In this document: positions 41,175-52,055 of the stretch, one piece after another
How the letters are laid out: each line of letters opens with the position of its first letter
Numbering within the stretch: the stretch's first letter is position 1
Assembly: GCF_001315945.1 (NCBI RefSeq)
Contig: NZ_BBBG01000001.1
Location: 124,001 to 188,000, forward strand
Length of the DNA: 64,000 nucleotides
Reading direction: 5' to 3'
Source of the DNA: Methanogenium cariaci JCM 10550
GTDB lineage: Archaea; Halobacteriota; Methanomicrobia; Methanomicrobiales; Methanomicrobiaceae
Translations under genes and position numbers: made by a program
Notes under the pieces: model-generated
What the model was told of the DNA's origin: nothing
The model's database searches: none
What the model saw: the letters and a program-made list of their open reading frames with translations, nothing else

Positions 41175-43487
41175 TTATCTTTGGTTGCCTGCAGAGGCAC
41201 CGGGATGACTGTCGGTTTTTCCTTTTTTGAGTTTCTTCTCCACATCCACCATCAGGGTCAGCACCGCGGGCATGATCACGACTGCGCCCACCAGTGAGAA
41301 CAAGACCGCAATCACGGTGGAGAGACCAAAACTGGATACAATGGGGAAGACCGAGAGCATGAGTGCGGAAAATCCGCCTGCCGTCACGAGGCCGGAGACG
41401 GTCACCGCAGAACCTATTTTCTGCACTGATGTCCGGATTGCGTCCGACGGGTCGTCGGCGAGTTCCTTCTCTTCGGTGAAGCGTTCCATGACGAGAATCG
41501 TATACTCCGCCGCCACGCCGATGGTCATTGACCCCAGACAGGCACTGATCGGGTTGTAGTGCAGGCCAATAAGGATCATGGCGATGGCATTCCAGCCGAC
41601 GATACAGATGATCGGGACCACCGGGGGGGTGATGGCATAGATTCTCCGGTAGGCGAGAATTAAGAAGAGGAATATCAGCACAAACCCGAGGTTGGTCATC
41701 GCCTCTTTGCTGGATGAGATCATGTCCATCAGGTTGGTGTAGAGGTCAAAGTCGCCGGTGGGATATACCTCGATGTGGGGGGGCGGGGGGGGTTCCGACC
41801 AGATTGCATCTTCCATGACCTGCTTTTTTAATTCGTTCTGTTCATCGATGGTGAGGATGAGCGTGGTAAAGGAGATGACCGCTTCGTTGTCGCCCTCCAG
41901 ATAGGGGTCTTTCTTTGCGTCGGGAATTGCGGCAAGGACGGCGTTCAGGGTGCCTGTGTGTCCGGTATCAGGCCATTGTTCTGTTTGCGCACGAGCGAGG
42001 CGATACTGTCCGCTTTTGTTATTTCGTCATGATCCGAGACGGCCCGGGTGCTGAAGGTGTCAATCCACTGGATGGCATCGATGCTTTTCAGGTCGTCCCC
42101 CCGGATATAGAGGGGGGGAACGGGGGGGTGACCGAACCCCGGACGTCCTGCACCTTGTCAAGCGCAATCTGTGCCGGAAGGTCTGCCGGTGCCATGGATT
42201 TGGTGTCGGTGTCGATGGGAATGGAGGGGGGGTCAAGCGATATGCCGGCAAAGGCGATGACCGCGGCAATGATGAGCACCGGGATGGCGTTGGCAGAGAC
42301 GCGTGCGACCAGCCCCTCCAGAAAATGCGTGTAGTGGTTCATTACCCGCATCATCAGGGTCGGTTTTCCTTTTTTCGGGATATACCCGAAGAGTGTGGCA
42401 AGGGCGGGGAACCCGAAGAGGGCGGTCAGGTAACAGCAGGTGACCCCCCCGATGATGGAGACGATGGCAAAGGTCTTGATCATCGGCACCGGGAGATGAA
42501 CATGGCGAGAAATCCCATCGAGGTCGCCAGCATCGCGAGGAGTACGGCAGGCCCGGTATTCTTCAGGGTATCGCGTGTGGCCGTCTCCATTGTTGCCCCT
42601 TCCCGCCGTTCCTCATCAAAGCGTGCGTGAAACTGGACGGCATAGTCAATGCCCAGCCGAGAAGAATGGGGGGAACGAGGCAATGGCGCCGTTATTGATC
42701 TTCACTCCGAAGAGACTCAGCATGGCGAAGGTGTAGACCAGACCAAACATGAGGATGAGGAGCGGGAGGAACCAGTGGCGCATATTGGAGAAGAGGATGA
42801 AGAGCACGATTGCCATCAGGATGAGTGCGCCCACGATGAGCACCACCCTGACTTGACCATGTCATTCTGGAGTTCGACACTGTAGGGAGTGGCGCCGGTC
42901 ACATCAATGACGGTGCCGGGCGGCAGGTCGGCTTCGCTGGTAAGGGTTTCCAGATTGGGGGGGAGAATGGTCTGGGAGACATCGGTTGAGATACCCTGTT
43001 TGATTGAGACGTATAAGAGTCCCGTCTGGCTGTCAGGGATGAAAGTGTCCCTCAGTTCCGCGGGCAGCAGTGACAGGATCTCTGCTTTTACTTCCGGGTT
43101 CTGCGGCATCACGCCGCCGTTCACTTTTTTCAGGACATCGGCGAGCGAGTTGGTCTCGGTCACATATTCGAGGCGTTTTATTTCCTCTTCCAGTATCAAC
43201 AGGTTCTGCAGCAGGGTGTCGTCCGCCGGGTCTGCGGTCTGGATGAGCAGGATGTAGGTGTCGGAGACAAACTGTTCATTGTACTGGTCATAGCGTATGC
43301 CCGCGGGGGGGGTGGATTTGTCCAGGTACTGGTCGGATGATGACTCGAACTGAATGCCGGTTGCAACAAAGATTCCGGCGACAAAAAGGGCGACCATGAC
43401 GGCAAGCACCGGTAGGTAGTGCCGGTGTATGGCCCCCCCTCCAAGGCTGCTGTATACTGAAGGAATGCTGATTGTGATGTTGTGCAC
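41175..43487 (-). CDS. RND-superfamily exporter (HAE3-like)
   Basis: A membrane exporter of about 760 residues with two homologous halves. Each half has one span, a large extracytoplasmic loop and five further spans. Half 1 starts IHRHYLPVLAVMVALFVAGIFV, has its central motif GIDYAVQFHARFDEER, and half 2 has GVAAEYTILVMERFTEE at the same place. The frame changes at several runs (near 42850, 42660, 42490, 42110 and 41960). The C terminus is a Lys-rich tail. It is divergent from the two COG1361 genes, a neighbourhood that may be functional. Hopanoid-, lipid- or drug-type substrates are all possible. Confidence 0.87.
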
Positions 43488-43643
43488 CGTCCTGTGTGTG
43501 TTCCCGGCAGATATTGTCCGGGATCAGATGTCAGGCAGGTATCTGTCCGGAGCAGGGAAACCCGAATAATAGTATGATCCTGATTTGTCCTTAAAAGAAT
43601 CCTCTGAATCCGGCTCCCTCTATGTAAATATGTTTAAAGAAAC

Positions 43644-43654
43644 CGTATAATATA
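43644..43654 (+). promoter_or_regulatory. Possible box A for the COG1361 gene pair
   Basis: GTATAATATAG in an A/T-rich context. With a start about 25 bases on, the leader of the 43723 gene would be about 45-50 bases. The region 43488-43722 between the divergent genes shows nothing else I can name. Confidence 0.35.
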
Positions 43655-43722
43655 GTTAGTACCGGAACGGATGGTTTTGTTCTGACAAGATGAGTTGTTC
43701 CGGTAAACGCTGGTGTATATTA

Positions 43723-45036
43723 ATGAAATCACGATATCTCTTTGTGACTGCCGGTCTTCTCATGCTGGCACTGGTAGTATCGCCCGGCCTTGCGGGAGAA
43801 AAATTCTTCACCGAAGGCCCGGTCATATCAGTCTCGGTATCCGGGAGCAATCAGTTCAGTCCTGATGAAGATGCCCAACTGCCCCTTCTCATTGAAAACC
43901 GGGGGGGGCTGATTGATATGAAACTGGTCCAGTTAGGCTATCTGACTCCCGATTATCTGCCCAATACGGCACGCTCGGTGAAGGTGAGTCTTCTGCCGGG
44001 GAATGCCCCCCCGGTAACGGTGAAGTCTGACACGCAGGTGCTCGGCATTCTTCCGTCAGGGATCGTGGAGAAGGCCACCTTTGATATCCACGTCCCGGCG
44101 GATGCCGCCTCCGCTACCTATACGCTGACGGCACGGGTGGAGTATGAGTATATGCAGTCGTATGACCAGTCGGGACAGGACGCGATCACCTACCATTTCA
44201 AGACGGTCACGGAAGAGATTCCGGTGACGGTGGTCGTGACCCCCCCGTCGGTTATCCTTGCGATCACGGATGTGCAGTCCTCTGACCTGAATGCCGGGGG
44301 CGAGGGCTATGTCACGATGAGCGTGAAAAACACGGGCAGCGATGACGCGGCTCATTTCGCCCTCTATATTGAACCGGGCGGAAAGGGCCCGCTCACCCCC
44401 CCGGTCGAGGGGAATATCTATATCGGAAACTTTGCCGCAGGAGAGACCATTACCCCCCCGCGGGTGAAGGTATCGGTATCAAAGGATGCGGATGAGACTC
44501 AGCACTACCCGCTTACGGTCTTCGGTCTCTACAAGGACTACGAGGGACAGGATGCCATGACCAGTCCGGTGCTGATCGGCGTGGATTTCCTCGGCAAAAT
44601 TACCTTTGCTGCGGTGAGTGAGCCTGCGGTGGCCACCGTCGGGAAAGAGAATCTCATTCATGTGACCTATCGGAATACGGGTGCTGCCACCGCGTATCAG
44701 GCACAGGCAGAATTAGTGTCGTTGACCCTTTTTCCAGCAGTGATTCCAACGTCTATCTCGGTGATTTGAAACCGGGAGAGTCGGCAGAGGCGGTCTACCG
44801 GGTTGAGGTGAATAAGGATGCGACCATCAAGACCTATTCGCTGGACTCGGAGATCCGCTACAACGATGCCCTGAACAACAATTATGTCTCCGACACGGTG
44901 AAGGTCATCGTCGATGTCCAGCCGGCGGATAATACTCCGACCTACCTTGTTGCACTCGTCGGTCTGCTGGTTGTTGCCGGAGGCGGCTTCTGGCTCTACC
45001 GCAGGAAACAGCAGAACGGAAGGCAGGGGGCCGTGA
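43723..45036 (+). CDS. COG1361-type surface protein, copy 1
   Basis: A secreted, membrane-anchored protein of about 430 residues. Signal peptide: residues 1-24 (RYLFVTAGLLMLALVV). Repeated immunoglobulin-like CARDB/NEW3-type modules follow: NQFSPDEDAQLPLLIENRG, GYVTMSVKNTGSDDAAHF, LIHVTYRNTGAATAY, each with the N-x-G turn typical of COG1361. It has a C-terminal span (YLVALVGLLVVAGGGFWLY) and a basic stop-transfer RRKQQNGRQ. A break lies near 44716. The stop overlaps the GTG start of copy 2 by four bases. Such proteins often sit beside transporters of the RND or ABC type. Confidence 0.82.
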
Positions 45037-46411
45037 GGCGCGAGCGTATCCTGTCTCCTTCCGGGGGGGCGGGCAGGACAAACACGGGGGGGATCGGGCG
45101 GGCCGTCTGGTGCGGTATTCTTGCGGGGGGCTTTTGGTCTGTGCACTCTTTGGCCCGGTCTGCGGTGCGGGTGAGGGGGGGTTTCTCCGGAGTGAACCCT
45201 CGCTCTATGCGACGCTTCTGGGAACGAATGAGTTCTCTCCGGGCACGGATATCCAACTGGACTTTGTCGTCGAGAATCAGGGAGTGGATACCGAAGTCCT
45301 CCGGGAACTGGAATATACGCCCTTTACGATGAACCCGACCACTGCACTGGGTACGGTTGCCGGGCTTGATGCCGGGGAGGTGCCCCCCCTCTCGGTGCAG
45401 TCGGAACCGTATCTTATCGGGGACATTCCGGCAGGAGTGAGCCGGTCGTTTACGGCGTATGCCCATGTGGATGAGAATGCCCCGGCGGGGGGGATGTATA
45501 CGCTCCGCGTCAACGCCGGTTATCACTATGCGGCGGCCCAGCACATGCTCCCCCCCTCCGGTGAGTGGCAGTATACCTACGAAGAGAAGACCGTCCCGCT
45601 GGAAGTGCCGGTGCGGATTAAAGGTGAGGTGAAGCCGGAGATTCTTTCTCTCAGGGCAGAGAATCTCAATCCCGGTCAGGTCGGGAGTATTACGGTCTCC
45701 CTGAAGAATATCGGGTATGCGAAAGGCACTGCCTCTGCTGCTGAACTGAGTGGTATATCCGGTGTCTTCCGGCAGGTGGACGGCGGAGTCTACATCGGTG
45801 ACTTTGCTCCGGGTGAGGTGGTGAATGTGACCTTTTCTGCGTATGTGGATGACGCGGTCGGTGCGGGCACCTATCCGGAGGAGGTCATGATTCTTTACAC
45901 CGATGAAGACGGCGAACCGCAGCAGTCGGTCTCCGAGAGAACGGGCATCCCTGTTGGTGAGGGGGCGTCCTTTGCTATTGTCTCCGGCCCCCCCATTGCA
46001 ATCGTGCCCGGTGAAACAGAGTCCATCCGGGTGACATTCCAGAATACCGGTGATGCACCGGCGTATGACGCACGGGCACGGATTGTGCCAAGCAAACCCC
46101 CCCTGACTGCGTCGGTGGATACGGCTCTTCTCGGCGATATGGCACCCAACGAGACGAAGACTGCCGATTTCACGATTTCGCTTGCATCCGGGGGGGCCCT
46201 TGAAGTCCCGTATGGTCTGAATACGGAGGTCAAGTACCGGGACGCACGGGATACGTTGATTCTTTCCGACCAGATTGTGCTGCAGCTGGACGGGAAGGCG
46301 GGCAACCCAATCAGAGATGCACTGCTGAATCCGGTCTCCCTTGTAGTGATGGTGGGTGTGGTGCTCCTGGCGGGATACTATCTGTATGTCGGCAGGCGGA
46401 AGATGCGGTAA
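45033..46411 (+). CDS. COG1361-type surface protein, copy 2
   Basis: A paralogue of copy 1, about 445 residues with the same plan. The signal (GRAVWCGILAGLLVCALF) has to be read across G runs near 45064-45130. Modules begin TNEFSPGTDIQLDFVVENQG, VGSITVSLKNIGYAKG and SIRVTFQNTGDAPAYDARARI. A C-terminal span (LVVMVGVVLLAGYYLYVG) ends in a short RRKMR anchor. GTG 45033 is chosen because it overlaps the previous stop as GTGA; the extracellular part is in one frame from about 45150 on. Confidence 0.8.
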
Positions 46412-46483
46412 GGGCAGGATTTTTGCATCGTGTGCGGTGAGGGGGGGATTGGGATATAATTTCGTTTTTTTTATCTGGCTGGA

Positions 46484-46965
46484 ATGATTCAAAAACAAAG
46501 ATATGATAAGGCAGTCCGCGACCGCATCCCTGCGATCATCCGCTCGCAGGGAACGGGATGTGAAGTAGAGACCTGTGATGATCCGACGTTTCTCAGGTAT
46601 CTTGAATACAAGCTCATCGAGGAGCTGAAGGAATATCTCGAATCAAAGGAGCCGGAAGAGCTCGCCGACCTGATAGAGGTATGTTACCGGGTGGCCGAAC
46701 TCCGGGGGGGCGTCTCCCCGGATGAACTGGAACACCTCCGGAAGAAGAAGGCTCTCGAACGGGTGGGTTTGCCGGGAATCTGGTGCTGATGTCTGTTGAA
46801 GAAGAAGGGATGGAAGCTGATGCAAAAAATGCTGAAGATGCAGAGGTATTCAGAGATGCGGAGGGGGGGGCAGAGGCAGATGAGGATGCGGAGTTGAATC
46901 CTGAACGGCGGATGCTGCTGTGCACCTGTGGAGAGGGGGGGGATCATTCTGTGGAGGATGAATGA
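46484..46965 (+). CDS. MazG-like nucleotide pyrophosphohydrolase with acidic C-terminal tail
   Basis: The first 100 residues are an all-alpha NTP pyrophosphohydrolase of the phosphoribosyl-ATP pyrophosphatase type: YDKAVRDRIPAIIRSQG, KLIEELKEYLESKEPEELADLIEVCY with the E-x2-E...E-x2-D metal residues. One G is missing near 46761. Correcting it gives ERGGFAGNLVLMSV, the family's normal end, and lets the frame run on through a Glu/Asp/Ala-rich tail of about 60 residues ending in LLCTCGEGGDHSVEDE. The enzyme probably removes damaged nucleotides. The tail is unusual for this family. Confidence 0.8.
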
Positions 46966-47060
46966 CTTTTATCCTTCGCTCCTGTTTCACTGAATATGCA
47001 CGCCGAATCCTTTCTCAGAGATTGTTTCCCCGTTTTTCGGACGGCAGGTAATGATCTAAG

Positions 47061-47067
47061 CATATAT
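47061..47067 (+). promoter_or_regulatory. Box A of pilin-like gene 1
   Basis: CATATAT lies 27-33 bases before ATG 47094, so transcription would start at or just before the start codon (leaderless or nearly so). The same arrangement is seen at the paralogue at 57278. Confidence 0.45.
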
Positions 47068-47093
47068 CCGGTCGAATTATCAAGTAGAGTAGG

Positions 47094-47659
47094 ATGGATG
47101 ACGGGGGGGTGTCCGAGAGTATCGGAACCATTTTGATGGTATTTATTCTGGTGGCATTCGTCGGTGTCATGTTTGGGTATCTGATGGGTTTTGGATCGGA
47201 TAGTCCCATAGAAAACTATCGTCCCAGTATGCCGTTGTGGATGTAGAAGTGTTACCTGCACTCTCAGCGACGGACACCTGGGATGCGGATTCAATAAAAA
47301 TTCATTTTCTCTCCGGAAATGAACTCGGGTTGAAATATGAGGAAGGGACGAATAGCGGTATTGGTGATACCAGATTCATGCTCATTGATCCGGATGGCGT
47401 GTCACATGAGGCTGTCCAGTCCGTCACCATGCACGGTCAGAGAATAACTCCGGGCACAGAACTGTTTTGTTTTTCCTTATCATCCGATATCAACGGACAA
47501 TATTACATCACAAATGCCTACTCACGAATCGGGGATGACAGCACATGGGATGCGGGTTTGCTGTACCCAAAGCCCCCCCTTTCACCGGGAACATGGCAGG
47601 TTCAGATAATAGATGATAGTCATAGCGTTCTCATTGCAGATGAAGTGGTGACGGTCTGA
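47094..47659 (+). CDS. Archaeal type IV pilin-like protein, paralogue 1
   Basis: About 188 residues. The N terminus MDDGGVSESIGTILMVFILVAFVG has the short charged leader and hydrophobic stretch of the archaeal pilin N-terminal family (class III-like signal). The globular part contains DTWDADSIKIHFLSGNEL, RFMLIDPDGVSHEAVQS, YYITNAYSRIGDDSTW and a C-terminal WQVQIIDDSHSVLIADE. One C is missing near 47225. The paralogue at 57278 shares nearly all these blocks. The protein may be a minor pilin or a membrane-anchored surface protein; no pilus assembly genes are in the window. Confidence 0.8.
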
Positions 47660-48018
47660 ACGATTTTTGATCATCTGATCGTTCCATTCACCTGCCCTCG
47701 ACTATTTTTCTGAGTATTATGCCTGCTTTATTCGTGAAATGCGGCTCTGCTATGGACGGTTTGTGTCCCGGAAAAAATGTCCGCACAGCAGCCCGGAGTG
47801 GGCAGTTCTTCGTTGAGACAACCCATACGTCCTCCCTAAACATCCGCTAATAGAGACCCCTTAATAGTCTGTAATGAATTGATATCTGAGCAAACGAGTG
47901 GCACTAAGCCCGTGTTTTTCGGGGGGGTTGTAACTATGAACCGAAAATATGGTGGATCTGCCCCCCCGATTTACCTGTCACGTGAATAAAAAAGGGTGGC
48001 CCCGTCACCCATATTCTG
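47660..48018. other. Gene-free stretch before the iteron-like element
   Basis: About 360 bases with no credible gene. Just after the pilin stop, CGATTTTTGATCATCTGATCG can fold as a small hairpin and may terminate. The rest is of mixed composition, with one seven-G and one seven-C run. No RNA gene is recognised. Confidence 0.5.
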
Positions 48019-48356
48019 CCGGTGTTCTTTCACCTTTTCACATGGTTTCTTTGATTATCATTTCTGGGAAATATGGGCATGTCGCCCGTTTAATGCCAAA
48101 AAATGGTCGTTTTGACGTGCATATTGCATCCGTCTCTTCGTTTTCACTCATCCCGGAATCACAGGGACGCAGACACATACCCGCAAAATGATCAGATGTG
48201 CTGAATGTTCCCCCGGACGCGTGAAAATATCCCTTCCTATCTGTACATATATCTCTATACTATACGTATTGAGAAGAATACGCACCAGTCCGGGCACTAT
48301 TTTTGGCCTCTGTGTTTTCACTTTGTGGGTGAAAACCGGATGAAAAGATGAAATGT
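48019..48356. repeat. Non-coding iteron-like element, copy 2 (G/ATGAAAA type)
   Basis: The partner of 28812-29160. Shared landmarks in the same order: GGTGTTCTTT (48021), ACTCatCCCGGAATCA (about 48145), CTGTACATaTATCTCT (48241) and a trio GTGAAAA, ATGAAAA, ATGAAAT at 48329, 48340 and 48348. The 88-base distance from CTGTACAT to the trio and the 11- and 8-base offsets are identical to copy 1, though the core letter changes from C to A. Matching TTTCAC/TTTTCAC sites (48029, 48034, 48140, 48315) replace the TTTGCAC/TTACACT sites of copy 1. It lies about 250 bases upstream of hsdM. Confidence 0.65.
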
Positions 48357-48608
48357 TCTCCGGGCCGGTGTGGACATGGGTTGAGGATAATGGATGTAGG
48401 GGGGGACGGGATGAGGGAGGGCCGCCCTGGCGGCTGCCGGTTCATTCTCTGTTTTATTCCGGGCAGCACTTATCCGGAGCAGATCAATCTGATTTTGCAA
48501 AGGTTGAAGCGTGTAGCTGTTCAATTTTCCCTTAATACCCCCCCACATATCGTCAATGCATGAACCGGGACCTGACATTGTCGAAGGGAATTTGTGAGAG
48601 AATCTGAA
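48357..48608. other. Gene-free leader region of the restriction-modification operon
   Basis: About 250 bases before hsdM. No gene is seen. It contains a GC-rich inverted repeat (GGGCCGCCCTGGCGGC, about 48419-48434) and an A/T-rich part nearer hsdM (TTCAATTTTCCCTTAATACC) that could hold the operon promoter. Confidence 0.35.
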
Positions 48609-50591
48609 ATGCAAACACATCAACTCAACTGGATAACGAATTTCATCTGGGGAATCGCGGACGACGTGCTACGTGATCTCTACGTACGCGGGAAGTATCG
48701 CGACGTCATCCTGCCAATGACGGTTCTCCGCCGTCTTGACGTGGTGCTGGAGCCGACGAAAATGGAGGTTCTCGACATGAAAATCTCGCTTGACAAGGCC
48801 GGAGTCGTGCACCAGGACGCGGCATTACGACAGGCAGCCAGGCAGGCATTCTATAATACTTCAAAGTTCACGCTCCATGACCTGAAGAGCCGTGCAAACC
48901 AGCAGCAGCTCAAAGCCGATTTTGAGGCATATCTTGACGGCTTCTCGCCCAATGTGCAGGATATCCTTGAGAAGTTTGAGTTCCGCAATCAAATTCCCCC
49001 CCGCCTTTCCAAGGCCGATGCCCTTGGCACACTGATTGAGAAATTACTTTCCCCCCCGGAGATTAATCTGAGTCCAAACCCTGTGCTTAACGGTGACGGT
49101 CGGTGAAATACCCCCCCGGACTTGATAATCACGCAGTCGGTACCGTGTTCGAGGAGCTGGTTCGCCGGTTCAATGAGGAGAACAATGAGGAGGCCGGTGA
49201 ACACTGGACTCCCCCCCGCGATGCGGTGAAGCTCATGGCACGGCTGATCTTTCTCCCGATTGCAGACGAGATTGCGTCCGGTACGTATCTGCTCTACGAC
49301 GGCGCCTGCGGAACCGGCGGGATGCTGACGGTGGCTGAAGAAACGTTGCATGACCTTGCCGAAGAACAGGGCAAGCAGGTGGCTACCCATCTCTACGGGC
49401 AGGAGATCAACGCCGAGACCTATGCCATCGCGAAGGCTGACATGCTCCTCAAAGGTGAGGGTGAGGCGGCCGACAACATCGTCGGTGGCCCTGAGTATTC
49501 GACCCTGTCAAACGATGCGTTCCCTTCGCATGAGTTTGACTTCATGCTCAGCAACCCGCCCTATGGCAAGAGCTGGAAGAGCGACCTTGAGCGTATGGGC
49601 GGGAAGACCGGTCTCAGAGATCCCCCCCGCTTTGTGATTGAGCATAACGGTGATCCTGAATACTCCCTTATCACCCGTTCCTCGGACGGCCAGATGCTTT
49701 TCCTCGCAAACATGCTCTCCAAGATGAAGCATGAGTCCCGACTCGGCAGCCGTATCGCCGAGGTTCACAACGGCAGTTCACTCTTTACCGGCGATGCCGG
49801 TCAGGGCGAGAGCAACATCCGCCGCTGGATCATCGAAAACGACTGGCTCGAGGCGATCGTCGCACTGCCGCTCAATATGTTCTATAACACCGGCATTGCG
49901 ACCTACATCTGGGTGCTCACCAACCGCAAGCCCGAACACCGCAGAGGCAAGGTGCAGCTCATCGACGCCACCAAATGGTACAAGCCGCTCCGGAAGAATC
50001 TGGGCAAGAAGAACTGTCATCTGTCGGAAGAGGACTGCACACGAATTTGTGACACGTTCCTTGCATTTGAGGAGACGGAAGAGAGCAAAATATTCGAGAA
50101 CGCTGCATTCGGTTACCAGAAGGTTACGGTGGAGCGGCCGCTGCGGCTCAAAGGTATCGAAGGAGACTGTGACCGCGTCTACAAAGCAAAGGAGATCAAG
50201 GCGCTCAAAGAGACCTGTGAACGCAGCGAGACCGCACCGCCGGTAATTAAAAAAATTCACAAGAAGGGCACGGCCCCCCGATCCGATCCGCGGCCTGTTC
50301 GAAACAACGATCAACGGCAAGCCTGTGGTCGTCGAGTACGAACCCAATTCTGATCTCCGTGACACGGAGCAGGTGCCCCTTCTTGAAGAAGGCGGCATTG
50401 AAGCATTCCTCCGTCGCGAGGTGCTGCCCTACGCCCCCCCGGATGCCTGGTATACCGAAGAAAGTGTGAAGACCGGCTACGAGATCAGCTTCACGCGGTA
50501 TTTCTACAAGCCCAAACCCATGCGGAGTCTGGAGGAGATCCGGGCCGATATTCTTGCGGTGAGGAAAGAGGGCGAGGGGGTTATTGGATGA
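48609..50591 (+). CDS. hsdM: Type I restriction-modification methyltransferase subunit HsdM
   Basis: N6-adenine methyltransferase that works as M2S with HsdS. About 655 residues. The N-terminal helical domain (NWITNFIWGIADDVLRDLYVRGKY) is followed by the SAM-binding motif I DGACGTGGM and the catalytic motif IV SNPPYGKSW. The specificity-binding C-terminal region reads ALPLNMFYNTGIATYIWVL. Breaks near 49106 and 50280 lie at C runs; after the second, DPIRGLFETTINGKPVV continues. It ends ILAVRKEGEGVIG, and hsdS starts 12 bases later. GTGAGAGAATCTGAA precedes the ATG. Confidence 0.93.
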
Positions 50592-50603
50592 GATTGTCGG
50601 GGG

Positions 50604-52055
50604 ATGGACTACGATGACGGGTGTGCCGGTATGATTCAGGAGCTGAAACCCTATTCCTCATATAAGGATTCTGGTGTGGAATGGCTGGGGGATGTGCCGG
50701 AGCATTGGGTGGTTGTCTCGCTGCGATATCTTGTTGTAATCAGGAGTGGTGAAGCGCCGCCTGCTGACAAAGATGTGATTGGACACTATCCTGTGTTTGG
50801 AGCAAATGGTATCATCGGTCGTTGTTCTCGTTTCAATTCAAAAGAGCAGCATGTTGTCGTTGGAAGAGTTGGTACTGCTGGAGCTGTAAACGTAACTCCC
50901 CCCCGAGAAGCGTGGATTACTGATAACGTTTTGATAATCGATCCGTTGTCAAAGTCGATTCTGCCTGCTTTCTTGCCTCTTCTATTGAATGTGGTAGATC
51001 TCGCCTCTCTTACGAATCAGAATGCACAGCCCCCCTCATTACTGGGGGGTAACATAAAGTCACGGAAAGCAATAGTCCCCCCCCTCTCCCCCCCGAACAA
51101 ACCGCCATCGTCCGCTTCCTCGACTACGCCGACAACCGCATCCGGCGCTCCATCCACGCCAAACAGAAGCTGATCAAGCTCTTGGAGGAGGAGAAGCAGG
51201 CCGTCATCCATCAGGCTGTCACCCGCGGCCTCGACCCGGACGTCCGCCTCAAGCCCTCCGGTGTGGAGTGGCTGGGGGGGGATGTGCCGGAGCATTGGGA
51301 TGTCGTTACACTTCGACGGGTAATCAGCCGAGCAGTCGATGGTCCTCACCATTCTCCTAACTACTTAGATAAGGGCATTCCATTTCTGTCAGCTAGAAAT
51401 ATTAGGGTGGATCACTGGAAACTCGATGATGCAAAATTCATCTCTGAGCAAGACTATGCTGATTTCAGCAAGCGTGTTGTCCCTGAAATTGGTGATGTTT
51501 TGTATACAAAGGGAGGAACAACAGGTGTTGCGCGAGTTGTTGACTTGGAGTTTCGTTTTCAAGTCTGGGTACATGTTGCTGTATTGAAAATAATTCAGTC
51601 GAAAATCATTCCAGAGTTCTTGGCAACCGTGCTAAATTCACCCCCTCTGCTATGAGCAAGCCCAGCTGTTTACCCGGGGGGGAGCAACTAACCAAGACCT
51701 TGGTCTTAATAGGATGAAGAATATTGTTTTCACATTGCCTCCACTCACGGAGCAACAGACAATTATGACGCACATCAATAAAATGATGCATTCAATCCTT
51801 TCTGAAATTGAAAGAGCATACCGCGAAATCGCCCTCCTCCGCGAATACCGCACCCGCCTCATTGCAGACGTTGTCACCGGCAAACTTGATGTCCGTGAGG
51901 CGGCGGCGAACCTGCCCGACGAGGACGACGGCCTTGGGCAGATCGATGCGTGTGAAGCACTGGATAAAGGTGATGACGGTTATGATGACAAAGGATCCGG
52001 GTCCGGTGAGGAGTATGGGGGGGATGAACAGGGGGGGGAGGTCCGTGAAGTATGA
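50604..52055 (+). CDS. hsdS: Type I restriction-modification specificity subunit HsdS
   Basis: Chooses the bipartite DNA target. About 480 residues with two target-recognition domains. Each begins with the same anchor, SGVEWLGDVPEHW (residues about 23 and 218). The conserved spacer helices are PPLPEQTAIVRFLDYADNRIRR with LIKLLEEEKQAVIHQAVTRGL, and PPLTEQQTIMTHINKMM with LREYRTRLIADVVTGKLDVREA. Frames change near 51035, 51090 and 51640. An acidic Gly/Asp/Glu tail of about 40 residues is unusual. The stop overlaps the next gene as ATGA. The target cannot be read from sequence. Confidence 0.92.

Noticed and set aside
44996-46498. A 500-codon open frame on the minus strand
   Set aside because: It lies opposite the second COG1361 gene, which has a signal peptide, repeated modules and a membrane anchor. 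The antisense frame shows His/Arg-rich low-complexity text without motifs.
47660-48608. tRNA or other structural RNA gene in the long gap before hsdM
   Set aside because: I looked for a T-loop (GGTTCRAATCC-like) and a cloverleaf and found neither. The gap is better described by the iteron-like element and a leader.
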